Shown here piece by piece: positions 1 through 8,340 of a stretch of 49,688 nt of DNA (position 1 is the stretch's first letter; every line of letters begins with the position of its first letter). The stretch covers positions 1-49,688 of the forward strand of contig JAJZXK010000012.1 in NCBI GenBank assembly GCA_021806565.1, in the 5' to 3' direction. Position numbers and translations under genes: made by a program. The DNA comes from Bacillota bacterium (GTDB lineage: Bacteria > Bacillota > Sulfobacillia > RBS10-35 > JAJYVN01). The notes beneath the pieces were generated by a model. That model was not told the origin of the DNA. It saw only the letters and a program-made list of their open reading frames with translations, and searched no databases.

Positions 1-149
1 ATGTAGTAGAGCTCGTCTCTGAAATACCCGTAACGGGTCGAAAGGAGCATATGCAGGACGAAAACCCCGGTGGCGAGCAGGATCGGAATCCAGCGATCGA
101 TGGGCCGCCGTGGCGGCGGGACGCGCCCCTCCCCGGTTCCGGTCACCAT
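1..149 (-). CDS. Glycosyltransferase family 39-like membrane protein, N-terminal fragment (cut by window edge)
   Basis: The minus strand reads from an ATG at 149 without a stop to the window edge, giving 49 residues. A G-rich Shine-Dalgarno (GGAGGGG) lies about 7 bases upstream. After a short basic, proline-rich leader (residues 1-19) comes a hydrophobic segment (about 20-36), then RYGYFRDELYY. That aromatic/acidic motif right after the first membrane helix is characteristic of GT39/ArnT-type polyprenyl-phosphate-sugar glycosyltransferases, where the Asp/Glu in the first extracytoplasmic loop are catalytic. The family transfers mannose or other sugars from a lipid carrier to protein or envelope glycans. 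The rest of the gene lies outside the window, so only the family can be suggested. Substrate cannot be assigned. Confidence 0.72.
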   Translation of the reverse strand, partial: MVTGTGEGRVPPPRRPIDRWIPILLATGVFVLHMLLSTRYGYFRDELYY

Positions 150-402
150 GCTCCGGCCCCTCCCCCCCCGAATGGATCACCCGCACAACCAACTCAATAC
201 AGCGGCGCCGCCATCACGTTCTTCCGTGCCGCCGGCCCCTTCGACATCCGCCCCGTCTTGCGCCGCGTGATATCAGTACCCCGAAGAACATTCCCGCCAC
301 CCCAATGCTGAAGGTTGCGCACCATACCCCGGTTGACATTCTTAGCCACCTCTCACCTCACCCTATCACACGCGCGTCACACAACCCGCTACGCGTAACG
401 CT

Positions 403-511
403 CCATGCCGATCACCTGTATCGGCGCTTCACCATGCGTGAACCGCTATGTTCGCGCATGGTGATCGACATGCCCGGATTCGGTGATCGGCATGAGTGGA
501 CCGCGCACATG
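403..511 (+). repeat. Intergenic repeat copy A (IS-end-like, multiple short terminal repeats)
   Basis: About 109 bases that recur in inverted orientation at 39403-39511 with roughly 80% identity by eye. The unit contains a 13-base word, CATGCCGATCACC (about 405-417), its near-inverse GGTGATCGACATG (about 460-472), and a third copy CGGTGATCGGCATG (481-494). Short repeats stacked near an end like this resemble the multiple terminal repeats of IS21-family elements. No transposase is next to either copy, so this may be a solo end or a MITE-like element. The rest of the interval from 150 to 536 shows nothing else that I can support apart from a TTGACA hexamer at 334-339 without a matching -10. Confidence 0.6.
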
Positions 512-536
512 GGCGTCAGCGTCGGGTGCAGCCGTG

Positions 537-1304
537 CTAGTCCGTGCCCTTGCGCCAGATGACTGAACTGCGGGTGCATTCACTGAAGCCGGCCCCTTCG
601 TAGAAAGCGCGCAAGTGCTCTCCCGACTGGAGGAGGACTGCGTCTGCCCCCATTTTTCGGGTCTCAGCCCTCATGGCGTGGAGCAAGATGGTTCCGATGC
701 CTTGGTGCCGACAAGCCTTGTCGACTTCCACCCCAAACAGGCGGGTGTAGCCTCCCAGGTGGGCGCAGTAGACCCAGGCTAGAAGCTCTCGTCTCCTGAA
801 CAACCAATACGGCCTGAAGAGCCGCGTGAAGCCGAGTTGGAGAGGTCGCACCTTCTCGAACCACTCCGCCGTGTAGTACCGACGAGCTTGCACCAGTGCC
901 TTGAACCACGAAAGGTACTCGTCATCGGCCGGGACAACGAGCGTGCAGTCGGTGGGAAGGCTTTCCTCCAAGGGTGGAGCGGAAAAGAAGATGGCAGTAT
1001 CGACATCGTACCCTTTCTCACGGAGGGGCCCTTGCCACAGGCCCCGATCCAGACCCGGGGGATACACATCGTACCGATTCGGTCTTTCAAGACCCTTCTC
1101 TTTGTGGAACCTCTCGACCTGGCCAACGATCTTTTCGAAGGACCCGACGCCGGACAACTTGACGCCCACCGCACGGTTAAAGTCGCCGCCCCACGGAACG
1201 GAGGGATGGTGCATATGGACGAAGTCTGCATACTCCACCGGCCGGCTCCCGAAAGCCCGAGAACACTCAATCTCTGACTCAACCGCTCTTCTGGCCCAGT
1301 CCAT
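537..1304 (-). CDS. GNAT family N-acetyltransferase
   Basis: A 255-residue protein starting at ATG 1304, preceded by GGGGAGC at proper spacing. The C-terminal half has the GNAT fold. The acetyl-CoA pyrophosphate-binding motif A is RHQGIGT (residues 199-205), followed by a helix, then the strand AVLLQSG and the typical LRAFYEGAGF (about 231-240), which closes the GNAT core. The N-terminal ~120 residues match no motif I know and may be a second, degenerate GNAT half or a substrate-binding domain. GNAT proteins acetylate small-molecule amines or protein termini using acetyl-CoA. The target here is unknown. The gene stands alone, with repeat copy A directly beyond its 3' end. Confidence 0.85.
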   Translation of the reverse strand: MDWARRAVESEIECSRAFGSRPVEYADFVHMHHPSVPWGGDFNRAVGVKLSGVGSFEKIVGQVERFHKEKGLERPNRYDVYPPGLDRGLWQGPLREKGYDVDTAIFFSAPPLEESLPTDCTLVVPADDEYLSWFKALVQARRYYTAEWFEKVRPLQLGFTRLFRPYWLFRRRELLAWVYCAHLGGYTRLFGVEVDKACRHQGIGTILLHAMRAETRKMGADAVLLQSGEHLRAFYEGAGFSECTRSSVIWRKGTD

Positions 1305-1593
1305 TTCTCAGCTCCCCGGCAGGTGCACTGCAGTCACCATCTCGCTAAGGCCCTTGGTTCCGCACCGCCCGGTGCCCGGGAGTATCCCAAACTTTACGGC
1401 GATCGGAAGGGGATCGTTTCGGAGCCCGCGATGCGGACGGTTCGACACGGCCTTGCGGGGTCCTGGAAGGGCATCGGTCGCGACGGAGCACCTGAGGTTA
1501 TAGGCGTTTCATACCTTCGGGGACCGAAGGGCGCGCACATCGGGCCCGAATGGCTCTGAGGGGAAACGATAGGGACCCGCCCGTTCCTGATGA

Positions 1594-2463
1594 ATGGTTT
1601 TGCGTGGGGGCGATCGAGTGGGCGCATGGTGGGAGCCGTTGTTCGAGACCGGCGGTACCATGGACGATGGCGTGCTGCGGTTCGGAGACGGCCCCGAACC
1701 CTGGCCGCCGGACGGCCTCCGTGGACTGCTCAGGGGGCGATGGATAGAGATCAACTGGCATCGATCGGTCGCCGAGGGCATCCACGCCATAGCGACCTAC
1801 GACAACGCTACGTCCTCCCGGTTGGGAGACGCTGCGCGCGTCCGTTGGACCGAGCACCTGCGCGCCATCGCCTTCGCCGAGGGGCCCGTGTGTGAGGTCG
1901 CCGCCGGTCCGGGTGGCGGGTGGATGCCCAGGATCTTGACTTGGAACCCGGGTGCCCGCGTCGTCGTCAACGACTGGTCTCCGGGGGTGCTGCGCCTGTG
2001 GAAGGACTTCCTTGGTCGCGCTAGACCGGATGTCCGACTGTGCTTCGCCGCCTTCGATGCCGCCCGATGCACTTTTCGACCAGGGACTCTTTCGGCCGTC
2101 ACGAGCTTCGGCGGCCTGGAGAATGTGCAGGGCGGCGACCCCGATCCTATGCAGCGAGCTATCGAGTGCATGTACGCGGCATTAAGGCCCGGCGGCTTTC
2201 TGCTAGCTCAGGAGCATACTTTCGATGCGGCGGACTGGGCTCATCTTGGCACCGCCCAGCGCAGCGCATGGAACGAGCGGTTTTGGGACCTCACCCTTAC
2301 CAAGGGAGAGCGACTACAGCGGGCGGGGTTCGAAGTCGTGGATCGGCAACTGGCACCAGGTAAGACCATGGACCCCGGCAATGACGGGATTGCGGTCACA
2401 GCGGCCGAGTTTGGTGTGATCCTGCACTCCAAGAACGAGATGCTCTTTGCCAGACGGCCGTAA
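1594..2463 (+). CDS. Class I SAM-dependent methyltransferase
   Basis: Up to 289 residues. The first ATG (1594) has no convincing ribosome site. An internal ATG at 1660 gives 267 residues and fits the conserved part equally well, so the start is uncertain. The Rossmann SAM-binding motif I appears as CEVAAGPGGG (about residues 100-109 from 1594). It is followed by an acidic strand end VVVND, which would contact the ribose, and a motif IV-V stretch with LRPGGFLLAQEH typical of motif VI. The family methylates small molecules, proteins or nucleic acids. The sequence gives no substrate clue. It converges with an interrupted minus-strand gene that begins one base beyond its stop. The 1305-1593 interval upstream holds no feature I can support. 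Confidence 0.75.
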   Translation: MVLRGGDRVGAWWEPLFETGGTMDDGVLRFGDGPEPWPPDGLRGLLRGRWIEINWHRSVAEGIHAIATYDNATSSRLGDAARVRWTEHLRAIAFAEGPVCEVAAGPGGGWMPRILTWNPGARVVVNDWSPGVLRLWKDFLGRARPDVRLCFAAFDAARCTFRPGTLSAVTSFGGLENVQGGDPDPMQRAIECMYAALRPGGFLLAQEHTFDAADWAHLGTAQRSAWNERFWDLTLTKGERLQRAGFEVVDRQLAPGKTMDPGNDGIAVTAAEFGVILHSKNEMLFARRP

Positions 2464-2464
2464 C

Positions 2465-3101
2465 GGGACGAGGGACGGCCGCGACCTTGCGCGGCGCCGG
2501 TTGCACGGCCGCACGAACCGCCGTACTCACTCCCACAGGCGATTGAGGGAGGCACCGTCTCATCGCGAAGGCGTGGCAGCCCAGCCGCTTCCGCTGCATC
2601 CTGGTAGGCAGGAACGAACCGGCGCAGGTCGGCGATGGCCGCAACCACCGCGTTGTCGCCCGTCTGCCGCCGGATCGCGTTGGCCATAGCCTCTCCGAGG
2701 AAGTGGGCGACGGGCCCGACGAGGCAGTCACTTGGGGTGGCGATTCCCGCGACGTAGGACATGGCTGCCGGAATCTCCCGACCGGACGCCAGGATGGCCA
2801 ACGTAGAGTCGAGTTCCTGCACCAACTCTGGCAGCCGACACCCATCCGCCTTATCGCGCCGCAATCAGGTGTTGGCGAAGTCGGCGCCGTCCTCATCGGT
2901 CATCGCGGGGGCTATGGCCTGTAACCACTCGTCGTCTGTCGGGGTGAAGAAGGCGTTGGCCGTTCCTTCACTCAGGAGCCTGCGCAACGCCCTGGCGGCC
3001 GCGGCGGCGGGACCACCGCTCGTTAGCATGCGCCGCGTGCGCAGGTCCCGAGCCTGGCGCCAGTCAAACCCGATGCGAATAGTTTTGTGCACCCCGTGCA
3101 C
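2465..3101 (-). pseudogene. Unrecognised gene interrupted by an in-frame TGA
   Basis: The minus strand shows two coding stretches in the same reading frame separated by a single TGA at 2865-2867. The first has 78 codons from a GTG at 3101 and ends ADFANT. The second continues directly with RRDKADGCRLPELVQELDS and runs on for ~120 sensible codons. Both have strong G/C preference at third positions and normal amino-acid composition, which argues that they were once one protein. The 3' end of the second stretch runs into the antisense of the methyltransferase, so the original C-terminus is probably lost. I do not recognise the family. Alternatives are two tiny abutting genes (a TTG at 2864 follows the stop immediately) or a sequencing error. 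The 3102-3431 interval shows nothing I can support. Confidence 0.4.
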
Positions 3102-3431
3102 ACCCCCCCCTGAACCCGTAGGCCCAACAAGTCTTTTGGCCCATCGCCCGCTATCCCTTGCCCCTCACGGCGTTGGCTGCTTTTTCCCTATGCCCACCAG
3201 GCTGAAGTCGGGCTTCATCTCTTCCCACAATGAGGTGGTCCTGAGGGTACGCTTTCCAGGGCGAGCACTCTGTCCTCGGATGAGCCCTGGCAGGGGCATG
3301 GTGAACTCCGCGTAATCCTGATGGCAAGCCGTCGGACGCAGGCCCAGTAGCGGAGGGCCCGTTGCTGGATGTGTCGCCGCATCCTCGCTCGGCCATCCAG
3401 CGAAGGGGTGCGGAGAGCGGGGGGATCGGTC

Positions 3432-6400
3432 GTGGGGTTGACGCGGCGGCGGTTGCTGGCTGGAGGGGGAGGGCTGGCCTTGGGTGCGGCGGGCCTGGCA
3501 GTGGGCGGATGTGCTGCGGGTGCGCGTCAGGGGCAGCGGACCAGCGTGGCCGTCCTACGCGATCAGTTCCCGGGGTTTGAGACGGGAGCCACCGACGCAG
3601 TGATCCGTCGTCTACGCCAGGAGGGTCTGGCGGTCGACGTCCTGGACGGTGCGGCCGTGGCCGATGCCACGCACCTCGATCCGGGCCGGTATCGGGCGCT
3701 GGTACTCGGTGACGCTCGTTTCTTCCCGGCCGACGGGGTCTCGACCCTGCTCGCCTATCTGAGTGCTGCGGGACATGCCCCGGGAAGCCTGGTGGCCCTT
3801 GGCGGACCCTTCCTATCCAACCTGCAGTACCAGGTGGCCGGCCGCTGGGAGACGCGGGAGCAGGCCGTCGCGGCGCTCGCCGCCAAGTCCACTCCGCTCT
3901 CGCTGCCGGCCGCGTCGGCCTGGCACCCTGCCGGCCAGGTGCCCTCCAGCCGCATGGCGGTGTCCGAGCGCAGCGGGCAGTTGGACTTCCAGATCCCCAA
4001 CCTCCAGGGATGGGGCGGTGCCAACGTTCCGGCCAGCCTTCCGGCCGACCACGCCCTCCTGGCCTTTCAGGCCAAGGGCGGCGCCGAGACAAACTGCTTC
4101 ACCCTGGAGTTGGACGAACGGGACGGTTCGCGCTGGATCGCGGCCGTGCACATCACCAGTAGCTGGCAATCCTATCTGTTGACACCCGCGGACTTCCGGT
4201 TCTGGCCGCACCCGCACGTCCCCGGCCGCGGGGGTCCCGGCGATCATCTGCAGCCCCAGAACGCAATCAGGCTTTCGATCGGCGTGGACACTGGGCACTG
4301 CGGCGCGGTCTCCGGTCCGCAGCAGTTCGCCCTGCGCGGATTGGGGACCCTGCCCGCCTCGGCACCAGTGCCGGCGCCGCTCTCGTTGCCGACGCTCACC
4401 GGGCTTCTGCCCGCACCGGCCGGCGACGCCTATCAGGCCTACACGATCCCCGGAGCCGTCCATCTCGACCTGGAGAACGGGCAGAACCTGGTGAAGAGCC
4501 TGCCGAAGATCGGCACCGTCAGCGGCGCGATCTCTGCGGTGTACCGGCCGCGCGGGCTTGGGACCGCATCCTCGCTGACGGGGGCGCCGCCCTATCGCTT
4601 CATCCCGATCGTCACCGCCCGTTCGACCGACGGGGCTCTGCGCGGTGCTCCGGGCGCGGTGCTGCGGCACGTCCAGGGTAACCACACCGGGTCGACCTGG
4701 ACCTTGCTCGGACTGCCTGCCGGCATGCTCCAGACCGCTGCGGCGTATGCCGCGGAGTTCACCGCCCAGGCCCTGCAGTCGACCCTGGGACGAGCCTGGC
4801 TGTATGCGGCGGGGGCACAGACCGTGGCCGTCCCGGCCGGCCTGTCCCTACCGCTGGGAGCGACGGTCATCCTGGACCGGCCGTCGGAGAACGTGACCGT
4901 GTCCTTCTCCCTGGACGGCAAGCAGGTGGGTAGCCAGCAGGTGGCGCCCAAGCAGGGGGCTCTGGACCGCACATCTCCGGAAACCATGCCCGTGCCGGGG
5001 CTGACCATGGCCCAGGCGGGCGCAAGCACCAAGGCGCCGTCCGCGGCCGGCACCCCAACGCTGACGGTCACGCTCTCCCAAGAGGGGCAGACCCTGGACA
5101 CCATCTCCTATCCCCTACGGGTCTACCCCTCTACGCCCTCGCGCCAACAGGGGCTGGTAACGGTGCGGGGCGGGGAATTCATAGCCGACGGCAAGCCCTT
5201 CCACCCCGTCGGCATCAACTACTGGCCGCGTTCCAGTTGCGGCCTGGACACCTCGCTGCGGCGGGCGTGGCTCTTGCCCCCTGTGTATGATCCGGCGATC
5301 ATCGAGGCCGACCTGACGGAGATGCAACAGCTCGGGTTCAATCTGGTGAGCGGTATCCAGTACAACGACACCGCCCAGGCGCCCGCCCTGCGCGACTTCC
5401 TAGCGCGCTGCGATGCGCATGGCATCCGCGCGAACGTCTCCCTCTCGGACGCCGACCCGCGCAGCCCCAACCCCCAGCGGATCACCGACTTCCTGCAGGC
5501 GGCCGACCTGCCGCACGATACGGCGGTCTTCGCCTACGACCTGACATGGGAACCGCACTTCGGGTACTTTGCGAGCCGCCAGCGCCAGGCGGGCGCCTGG
5601 GGGGCATGGGTTCAGGAACAGTATGGTTCGTTCCCCAAGGCGCAGCAGGCGTGGGGCTACGGCGGGGGGGAGAAGGGGCCCGAGGACAGCCAACTGCAGC
5701 AGAGCGGCCCGTGGGACGCCATGGTGGCCGCCTACCGCCGGTTTGCGGATGACCTGATCACTGCAGGGTATGGCCAGGTCTGGCGCACGATCCGCTCGCT
5801 CGGTGATCCGCACCTGCTCAGTGCCCGCACGGGCTACGGCGGCACGGGACAGATGGGGGTGGTCACGCGGATGCCGTTCGATCTGCAGAGTGGGATGCTG
5901 TATCTGGACTTCACGTCTCCCGAGGGCTACGGGCTTGCTCCACCCCATGCGAACACGCTCAGCGGCGGGCTCACCACAGCCTATGGCCGCGCCGTAGGTG
6001 CCGGTAAGCCGGTCTTTTGGGCGGAGTGGGGCGCCAACATCTGGGCGAATGTCGCGGGGCTCCAGGGCCGCCAGGGAGAGCTGTACACCAGCATCTATCA
6101 CATGATCCAGGTGAGCGCCGCCAACGGTGGCGCGGGCTGGTGGTTCCCGGGCGGATATCGAGTGGACGAGAACTCAGACTTCGGGGTCTTCAATCCCGAC
6201 GGGACGCCGCGCCCCGCGGCACAGGCCACCTCCGCGGCCGCGAGCCAGATGGCGGCATCCGGGCCGCCGTCGACCCCGGACGTCTGGATCGACGTGGACC
6301 GGGACCAGTATGTGCAGGGCTACGCCGGCGTCTGGTCCGCCCTCTGGCCGAGCTACGTGCACCAACTCGGGGCGGGACACCGCCCAGGGGTGCGCTTGGC

Positions 6401-6797
6401 GGGCAGCGGTACCACCTCCGCGAACTGCCCCCTCACCGCCTTGGGTGGGGGCGCCTACCCAGGCTTCGGCCCGCTGCAGTTTCTGAACGCCGCCTTTGCG
6501 CACGTGACCACAGGTGGGGCCGAGGTGCACAGCGGGGCCTCCCTCACTGCTCCCGCGCAGTTGGATGTGACGGTGGGCAACACCGCCACATCCAACTGGG
6601 TGGACAACGTGGCCCTGTCCATCCGCCTCCCGGATGGTAGCGTCCAGTACCGGCCGCTGCCCCAGGGCTCCGTGGACTACCTGCAGTTGGTCACGCTGAA
6701 GGGCGTCCAACTGCCCGCCGTGCATGGCACGATCCGGCTCCGCATGGAGGCGCGGGGCCGGGCCGCCTTCGGGCCCGTCTTTGAACTGCAACTCTGA
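3432..6797 (+). CDS. Large secreted lipoprotein glycoside hydrolase (GH-A clan, GH5-like) with N-terminal ThuA/amidotransferase-like domain
   Basis: About 1121 residues. I place the start at GTG 3432 (or TTG 3438) because a G-rich site precedes it and the signal peptide begins there. An in-frame ATG at 3369 adds an unlikely leader. The N-terminus has a Tat-like TRRRLL motif, a hydrophobic run and a lipobox VGGC. Next is a ~120-residue flavodoxin-like domain resembling ThuA or glutamine-amidotransferase folds, then a long beta-rich region. The C-terminal half contains a TIM-barrel glycosidase: the entry strand FHPVGINYWP, an acid/base in LTWEPHF (E707) and a nucleophile in VFWAEWGAN (E865), as expected for clan GH-A. 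A final beta-sandwich tail follows. It probably cleaves beta-linked polysaccharide at the cell surface. The exact CAZy family cannot be set by eye. Confidence 0.78.
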   Translation: MGLTRRRLLAGGGGLALGAAGLAVGGCAAGARQGQRTSVAVLRDQFPGFETGATDAVIRRLRQEGLAVDVLDGAAVADATHLDPGRYRALVLGDARFFPADGVSTLLAYLSAAGHAPGSLVALGGPFLSNLQYQVAGRWETREQAVAALAAKSTPLSLPAASAWHPAGQVPSSRMAVSERSGQLDFQIPNLQGWGGANVPASLPADHALLAFQAKGGAETNCFTLELDERDGSRWIAAVHITSSWQSYLLTPADFRFWPHPHVPGRGGPGDHLQPQNAIRLSIGVDTGHCGAVSGPQQFALRGLGTLPASAPVPAPLSLPTLTGLLPAPAGDAYQAYTIPGAVHLDLENGQNLVKSLPKIGTVSGAISAVYRPRGLGTASSLTGAPPYRFIPIVTARSTDGALRGAPGAVLRHVQGNHTGSTWTLLGLPAGMLQTAAAYAAEFTAQALQSTLGRAWLYAAGAQTVAVPAGLSLPLGATVILDRPSENVTVSFSLDGKQVGSQQVAPKQGALDRTSPETMPVPGLTMAQAGASTKAPSAAGTPTLTVTLSQEGQTLDTISYPLRVYPSTPSRQQGLVTVRGGEFIADGKPFHPVGINYWPRSSCGLDTSLRRAWLLPPVYDPAIIEADLTEMQQLGFNLVSGIQYNDTAQAPALRDFLARCDAHGIRANVSLSDADPRSPNPQRITDFLQAADLPHDTAVFAYDLTWEPHFGYFASRQRQAGAWGAWVQEQYGSFPKAQQAWGYGGGEKGPEDSQLQQSGPWDAMVAAYRRFADDLITAGYGQVWRTIRSLGDPHLLSARTGYGGTGQMGVVTRMPFDLQSGMLYLDFTSPEGYGLAPPHANTLSGGLTTAYGRAVGAGKPVFWAEWGANIWANVAGLQGRQGELYTSIYHMIQVSAANGGAGWWFPGGYRVDENSDFGVFNPDGTPRPAAQATSAAASQMAASGPPSTPDVWIDVDRDQYVQGYAGVWSALWPSYVHQLGAGHRPGVRLAGSGTTSANCPLTALGGGAYPGFGPLQFLNAAFAHVTTGGAEVHSGASLTAPAQLDVTVGNTATSNWVDNVALSIRLPDGSVQYRPLPQGSVDYLQLVTLKGVQLPAVHGTIRLRMEARGRAAFGPVFELQL

Positions 6798-7059
6798 ACA
6801 CGCGGGGGAGGCGCGACTACGGTTTGGCCAAGCCGCTGGTCCCGCTGTCCGCCCAAAGCCGGCCATTCGGCGGCGTCGCCGGTGCGCAGGCCGGGAGGGT
6901 TGCCTCCGATGCGGCGCCGCAGTCCGGACCACCCTCCGGCGGAAGCAGGGAGGGGACAAGGGATCAAGTAGTGCAACACTGACTGAAACTCTCGGCCATC
7001 GAGGGGTCCCTCCCCCGAAATACCACTGCCGACCGCTACATATCTATGTCGGACCAAGG

Positions 7060-7589
7060 CCAGGCGACGCAGGCCTCCCCCAGGCAGGCGTTATACACCT
7101 GCCGTGCCGCCTCCAGTCTCGCGGCCAGCCGCTTGCCCAGCACCCAACCCACGCGCAAGGGCAACGCGCAGACGAAGGAGGGGCTGCGTGCAGACGTTCT
7201 TCTGGTTTTCGATGTATTGCTTGACGACCGCAAGCGGCGCACCCCCCACCGTCGCAACGAAGTAGCTATTCGTCCAAAGGGTCGGCAGCCGGCTGCGCAG
7301 GCTGGGCAACTCCTGTCGCAGCAGTCGTGAGGAACCGCCCTTGAGCAGCCGCACCCGTCGATGGCTGCCCAACTGCGGGTCCACCCCGACCAGCAGTTGC
7401 ACCTGGTCGGGCATGGTCTCCAACTCGGTCACATCGGCCTGCCGCTCGCCCGCGGCCTCGCGCAGGATCTCCTCTTCAGGCGAACATCCACGCCCGCCAC
7501 AAGCACCTGGCGCCGATACTTCGGCACCACACGACATGGTACTGGCAAGACCAGACCACGTTTCGACTCGCACGCAGCACCGTCCGCAT
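7060..7589 (-). mobile_element. Decayed IS200/IS605 element: frameshifted tnpA and 5' fragment of tnpB
   Basis: The minus strand carries a broken Y1 transposase (TnpA). MRTVLRAS...CQYHVVWC begins at 7589 in one frame, PKYRRQVLVAGVDVRLK continues in a second, and EILREAAGERQADVTELE through YIENQKNV lies in a third, ending near 7190. The catalytic HUH motif, normally DHVHLL, reads DQVQLL (Gln codons at 7403-7405 and 7397-7399). The tyrosine of YIENQ is kept. Just downstream, about 40 codons (7187 to ~7060) resemble the start of TnpB: LRLRVAL, then after another shift RLEAARQVYNACLGEA. The rest of tnpB is missing. The element is certainly inactive. The 6798-7059 stretch before it holds no gene. 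Confidence 0.8.
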
Positions 7590-7627
7590 GTTCGCACCAC
7601 GACCGTGAGACCGCCGACACGCGGCCG

Positions 7628-7760
7628 GTTTGCCTGACCTACCCCCTACTGGTCTGTCACGCCAGGCATGCGCCGGCCGCGACACTCCCTCAGGGTTGCG
7701 GCGACGGGTCGCGCATCCAAGCCAAATCACTTCAGGCACAAACCCGAAGGGCGCGGGCGT
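7628..7760 (+). repeat. Degenerate copy of the promoter/riboswitch leader found at 10286-10420
   Basis: This stretch aligns with 10286-10420 over about 130 bases. The best part is 7691-7759 versus 10351-10419 (roughly 80% identical by eye), including the shared word GAGCCAAATC as AAGCCAAATC. In this copy the -10 hexamer TATACT has become TCTGTC. The conserved GGGGGAACC box and the whole 3' half of the riboswitch, including its CCCGUCAGCUCACC segment, cannot be found. It is therefore a dead fragment of the same leader, lying just upstream of the broken tnpA on the other strand. The nearby 7761-8340 interval has no gene I can support. Confidence 0.6.
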
Positions 7761-8016
7761 ACTTCGCGGTCCCCCGGCGCGTTGCTTCACTTCGATCTCC
7801 CGCCATCGATCAAATCCACTCTGGTCCGGTTGCGCCCAACCACCAGGAAGACCGCGAACGCGAACGCCGCGCGCGCATGGCAACAGCACTGCATAGCTTG
7901 GCGCATGGCGGGCGACCCGGGGCACTGCAGGGAGAGATCGTCGCCCTGCTGGACGAGATGGTGCCGCCCGCGCGCAGCGGCATCCAAACCCGGAAGGGAG
8001 CGGTGGGGGGCAACTA

Positions 8017-8036
8017 CCGTCGGCTAGAGCCGACGG
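8017..8036. repeat. Perfect 8-bp hairpin resembling an IS200/IS605 end
   Basis: CCGTCGGC and GCCGACGG form a perfect 8-base stem around a TAGA loop, followed by CTTGTCCACCCGAATC. A short subterminal hairpin followed by CTTGT is typical of the ends recognised by TnpA and of the 3' end of TnpB-associated guide RNA. A second hairpin (CGGGTGG/CCACCCG, 8210-8232) contains CTTGCCCACCCGAACC, similar to the flank of the first, which suggests two related ends or a duplication. The link to the tnpA remnant is inferred from shape and proximity. Confidence 0.45.
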
Positions 8037-8340
8037 CTTGTCCACCCGAATCGGCGGACGTTAGGCCGGTTGCCGGCGGCCCGCCGGGGTCGGATGTACC
8101 CACCCCGGCAAGGAGAGGAGCGATCCGGAGCCATGCGCCCACAGCGGTTGTCCGGTAAGCCGGTGCCTTTGGGCGGCGTCTCCTGCCCGCTGTGCTGCGA
8201 GCGTTTTACCGGGTGGCAGACTTGCCCACCCGAACCCGCCACGCTCGGTTTGCAAGGTTCCGACCCAATTCTACCGCAAGGGGGGGGGAGCGGCGCTGCC
8301 GCTGTCGCCTGAAGGCGGCAGTCCCCGCGCCGCGTGATTT

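Noticed and set aside
51-311. Plus-strand open frame with AAAGGAG before ATG 51
   Set aside because: It is antisense to the GT39-like gene start, has a Pro/Arg-rich composition and no recognisable domain. The purine stretch is the complement of coding sequence.
334-369. TTGACA at 334-339 with TATCAC at 364-369 as a promoter
   Set aside because: The spacer is 24 bases, far beyond 16-19, and there is no gene downstream on that strand.
6880-6945. Long-range inverted repeat GGGAGGGT/ACCCTCC after the large glycosidase gene as terminator
   Set aside because: The loop is long, there is no T-run and the match is of a length expected by chance in such GC-rich DNA.
8133-8312. Short cysteine-containing frame (MRPQRLSGKPVPLGG...CPLCC)
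   Set aside because: The AAGGAG is too far from the ATG, and the frame covers the second IS-like hairpin. The tail is low complexity, so coding is not convincing.
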